The notes beneath the pieces are model-generated. The model saw only the letters and a program-made list of their open reading frames with translations, had not been told where the DNA came from and ran no database searches. Made by a program: the position numbers and the translations under genes. 64,000 nt of DNA from contig PTEX01000201.1 in assembly GCA_003342815.1 (NCBI GenBank), forward strand, positions 1,276,420 to 1,340,419. The letters are read 5' to 3'. Positions 60,201 through 64,000 of the stretch are shown here, in pieces; the stretch's first letter is position 1; each line of letters starts with the position of its first letter. The DNA comes from Eudromia elegans (Eukaryota; Chordata; Aves; Tinamiformes; Tinamidae).

Positions 60201-63126
60201 GCAGAACTTCAATCTCTTGGTATCACTGGNAGGTTCTGCTTCATATTAACAGCAAATACCCCCACGGTTCCTAAGCGAGGCAATTTCAGCTCCTAGTCAT
60301 TAAAAGGTTGGTAAACAGGCTCTCCCCTCAGCCCCGGGTAGTGCTCCCATCTGTGCTGTGTCAGCTGTACTTGAACAGGTGAGACTGAGAAAACAGAAAG
60401 TGGTGACTTCTGTCCATTTTGGTTGTGTAGGGCCCTTGTTCTCTAAGCGAGAATTTTGTCTGAAAAGTTTATATTAAAAAGTGAAAATATTTAAAGAGTC
60501 AACACAGTGCTGACTTAAAGGCATATACATTGGCAGAGTGATTGGTTATTTAAGCTTTGCAATGAAGCAGGTAGCTTAAAACTCTAGACATTAGTGCTTA
60601 GGACTATCTTCGTGAAGCAAGCGCTGGAAAACTGTATTGGATGTTCTGTCTCTCCCTTTTACATGAAAACAGCACTTAAACCAGCCACAAATTTATTTTG
60701 GGTATTCAATAGAGACTTGTTTATATTTATATATTTATCTCTACTGTAGATGAATTTTCAGAAATTGTACTTCAATTTGGATTAATTTGTGATGAAATTC
60801 TTTGATTCTTCCTCCATTGCTATAGTGATGGGTCTCTAAGCATGTAGCAAGAATTAAGAGTATTAATATTGATATATTAATGACTTAAAATTAGTACGAA
60901 TGTTGTCAGCTCCACATTCAGTGGATCTAGGAGGTATGGATGAAAGATTTAACTTAGCATATCCTGTCACGTGTCATCTGAGCTACACCAGTTTTATATC
61001 AGCTGAGATCTGGGGCAGAGAGGTTAAAAAATAGACTNCAAGTGACCCACTGGGCTAGAGTCAAGACCAGCAATAGACATTAATAAGTCTGATTTCTAGT
61101 CACTTTTAACCACTAGATCACATTCATTATTAAACTTCTAGCATCTCAGAAGTATAGTATCTAATAAATGCTAGAAATAGAATTTATTTCAAGGTTTGTT
61201 TTTTTTTTAATGTCGTACTAAGTGTGAAAAAGGTGTTAATGTCGCTTAATATTTGGAGGCATATGTTACCAATATTCTTCAGCTTGCTTCATCATTTCCT
61301 TTTCCTCATTTCTTTCTTTTCTCATCCTACCTCTTGTTAAAAGAAATAACAGAAAGTAAATCAACAGGAGGTGTTTACCTACAGAGAAAAACTGGAGCAT
61401 TATCTCCCTTCCTTGGTAGTCAGAAGCATGGGAGGGAGCGTGGTGATGGGAGAAGGCGAGAGCTTAGTTTGGATATGAGCTCAAGGAAGGGATCCAGCCA
61501 AGGCTGCACTTGATTGACAAAATAGTAGGATGATGTTTGAGGCACGAGCTGCCTTTTTGTTTGCAAACACAATAGGGCCCTCTTCCTTGAAGGATTCTCA
61601 GCACTACTCAGGATAACAATACGGTAATTGGTCCCACCAGATGGAATGAGGAAGATTGGATGGTGGTCTTTGAGGGCCCAGTTGTATTATATCTAATCTA
61701 ATTATGTTTGATAGTGACTTTTTAATACATATGGTAGCTATTTCCTTGGCATATAAGTAATGAGTGTATGCAAACTTGATGTTTGCTCGGTCTCTGTTCT
61801 GAAAGCACTCAAATTTATTCTTAGGAGAAACCCCGGCTATATCTGTCTCATGTCACGCTGTATTCTAATTCAAAACCCAAACTGATTTGTTCCAGAAGAT
61901 GTCTTGAAGCTTAAATATGTTGTGGCTTGTGGAAATGTGGGAGGTGTGATGGGAAGAGCAAATGTCTATAGATTGTACTTCACAAAAGCACTGCAACTTG
62001 CTACAGAAAAGACAGAGTAAGTTATGACTGCCTCGGAGCAACAATCCACAGCAGGCATTCACCCCTTTGCATGGGACAATATAAACATTTTAGTGGATTT
62101 ATGAGCGTAAAGGGGCATCTGGAGATGATGAGATTGTGTAAGACTCATTTTAGAGGCTGAAATAAACTCATTCTATAGCTACAAAAATCACTGTTCTATC
62201 CTGTTCTTTAAAAGATCTCTGTGGACCACAGCAACAGAGAATTTTCCCAACCAAACACCATACAAAAGTCCAATGCACTACTGCTGGTAGTGGCATGGAA
62301 GCCACTGGCTGACTCAGAGGATTATGCAGATTCTCCATGAAAAATAGTTACACTGTCAAGTTTCTTCTCAGCAGTTAACAGCTGGGTTCCATTTTAACAT
62401 GAATAGGTGATTGTCTCTTGAATTTATATAAGTTTCTCACTTTTTTATANAAAGTATGCATGTATTCATAGAATTTTTGTTTTGCCTTTGTCTTCCTGCT
62501 TACAATAAACATATTAAATAAACATTAATAGATGAGTGTTCTGGAATGTATTAAGCACTAAGAAAAGAGCAGGCAGAGAAATAACGAAGTTTGAAGTCAG
62601 TCAGGCTGTAAGTTTTGGGAATTCAACTTGCTAACCTGAAGCATCTGAAATTCTTAAATTCAGCATAGAAAACTACCTGCATTTTTTTTTCATCTCCCCT
62701 CCACCAAACGAGCAGCAGGTTCAGGAAGAGGAAGGCTCAGCTAGTGAGCAAAGGCCCGACAGGTGTGGGAACAGGGAGTCTCAGAGGCCAGAAGGGCACA
62801 GATGACTTTCAAGTTTGGCCCTTCAACTGTTCCAGAACTGTCTGATGCATAAGTGGAAGCTGAAACTATGTAATAAATCACCTGTCTATCTGCACAGTGC
62901 TCTAATGCATCATGTTCTGGGCCCCTCTGGCAATCTGCTTGTGACTTGGGGTTGAACAGAGTAAGATCCTGATGCCTTTGAAATCAAATTAGAGTTTTGC
63001 AATTGACTTGAAATGAGGAAACATTTGGTCATAAAGTGATGGCCTAATATAATGGTATTAAAAGTAGAAGAAATGAGGGCAAAAAGAAGTCATTCTACGT
63101 GAACAGCTGAAACCAAAAAGGAAAAA
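57241..63126. other. AT-rich unique DNA, no gene seen
   Basis: Stop-dense in all frames apart from short frames of 60-90 codons. A weak + strand splice pair lies at 60332-60378. A partial CTCF-like match near 61636 lacks key 3' positions. Confidence 0.55.
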
Positions 63127-63195
63127 AGAAAAGAAAAGAAAAGAAAAGAAAAGAAAAGAAAAGAAAAGAAAAGAAAAGAAAAGAAAAGAAAAGAA
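63127..63195. repeat. (AAAAG)n microsatellite
   Basis: About 14 near-perfect copies of the pentanucleotide AAAAG. The array is uninterrupted, so it is likely to vary in length between individuals. No LINE or SINE body directly precedes it, so it is not obviously a retroposon tail. Confidence 0.95.
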
Positions 63196-63381
63196 GGCTT
63201 TGAAGGATATGTCTGATATGCTGTGTATCAGTTCCCCAACAAAACAGAGAGAGAGTTAATGACCACAAAGCCTGCCTTTACTATGTATTCATCTCTTGAG
63301 GCTAATTGGGCTTTGATATATAAAACAATATGTGGCCTGATGGAAGTTTCTAAGTTTCTAAGACAGTTAGAAGGTCTCCTA

Positions 63382-63397
63382 TTTTTTTTTTTTTTTT
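63382..63397. repeat. Poly-T run (16 bases)
   Basis: A T homopolymer in unique sequence. Confidence 0.88.
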
Positions 63398-63732
63398 GGC
63401 ATATTTGCTCTTGGGAATTGTGAAAAAAAATCAGTCTCCTGTATTCTTTTGACTGGTATTTGATGTGATCTCAAAGTTGCTGAGTTTCTTGAAAATATAC
63501 CTGAAACCTCTGATCTTAAATCTGATCAATATTGGCCAATGAGTTCAACAGATTTTAGAAGGTGAAGATAGACACAGTGTAATTGCGTACACATTCAGCT
63601 CTCCAGCCTAAAAATCAAGGTAAAAAAGAATTAATGTGTTATTTCTGTTAGAGATGATCAACCAAAGATTACCTGCAGCTGAAAGTATAAATATGCTTAG
63701 CTGTACTAATGCTCCATTTGTAACATAAAGAG

Positions 63733-63733
63733 G

Positions 63734-63763
<30 letters not shown>
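63733..63763. repeat. (GTTTT)n microsatellite
   Basis: Five to six copies of GTTTT ending in a T run. It lies about 540 bp from the AAAAG array but is a different motif on either strand. Confidence 0.85.
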
Positions 63764-63765
<2 letters not shown>

Positions 63766-64000
63766 GAAAGCAAGATTTGTATTTGTCAGCCAAGCTCTAC
63801 TAGTTACTGATTCTGGTGCTTCCCTGTGTTTCTTCATGCATTGCCCAAGGGTGACAAAAGTTTGATTAAAAAGGAAAGAAATGCCAGATACAACCTCCCT
63901 CTCCTGCAGCCACCCTGGAGCAGTTATGACAAGAGTGTTTAACTTACAAATCAAAATGATGCTTTGAGGACCCACCCTCATAAACAGAAGCAGGAGAGCT

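Larger units (their letters stand above)
63196..64000. other. AT-rich unique DNA, no gene seen
   Basis: Contains a T run and the GTTTT microsatellite. I see nothing else. Confidence 0.55.

Noticed and set aside
61636-61650. Third CTCF-like site (CCACCAGATGGAATG)
   Set aside because: Mismatches at three conserved 3' positions of the core.
1-64000. LTR retroviral elements, DNA transposon ends, CRISPR-like spaced repeats, operon-like gene clusters
   Set aside because: I looked for paired long terminal repeats, terminal inverted repeats with target duplications, and regularly spaced repeats, and saw none that I could support.

Overview
The window reads as AT-rich nuclear DNA of a bird. The main evidence is a 5'-truncated CR1 LINE 3' end at about 9257-9331, with the typical ...GGACTAGATGATCTC... 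block and a terminal repeat of the octamer ATTCTATG. Three further CR1-like fragments, more diverged, lie at 31.2-31.6, 32.3-32.7 and 39.0-39.1 kb, all on the + strand. Nothing bacterial or viral is present: no operons, no tRNA or rRNA genes and no CRISPR array. Isolated single Ns are scattered through the window, and one 230-base assembly gap lies inside a TTCC microsatellite at 53.8-54.0 kb.

I recognise no protein-coding gene. No open frame matches a family I know. The longer ones lie mostly in GC-richer patches where stops are rare, often overlap on both strands, and several start only at GTG or TTG. The window is best read as a gene desert or the inside of a very long intron. The sequence alone cannot separate these two.

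Layout. 0-5 kb: AT-rich, with a modest GC-richer patch at 1.5-2.2 kb. 5-7 kb: two AT-rich blocks that look conserved around a GC-richer patch. 7-14 kb: unique AT-rich DNA with one CR1 end. 13.8-17.7 kb: a conserved-looking block, a 166-codon frame with a signal-peptide-like start, then a long GC-richer zone holding a G-quadruplex motif about 30 bp upstream of a TATA-like box. 19.5-19.7 kb: a short CpG-dense patch. 22-25 kb: the most striking part, with a conserved-looking block followed by an orphan CpG-island-like segment (23.9-24.4 kb) that has a good Kozak ATG and a good splice donor. 25-45 kb: AT-rich DNA with CR1 fragments and several splice-site pairs that could be exons. 45.7-46 kb and 55.9-57.2 kb: conserved-looking noncoding blocks; the second contains a 141-bp open segment bounded by good splice sites. 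53.7-55 kb: simple repeats. 57-64 kb: unique AT-rich DNA ending in two pentanucleotide repeats.

The most plausible biology is regulatory: candidate enhancers, CTCF-like sites and perhaps long noncoding RNA exons. I found no evidence of a new multi-gene system. Calls of conservation rest on base composition and motif density only. They need alignment to other birds and reptiles to become real.
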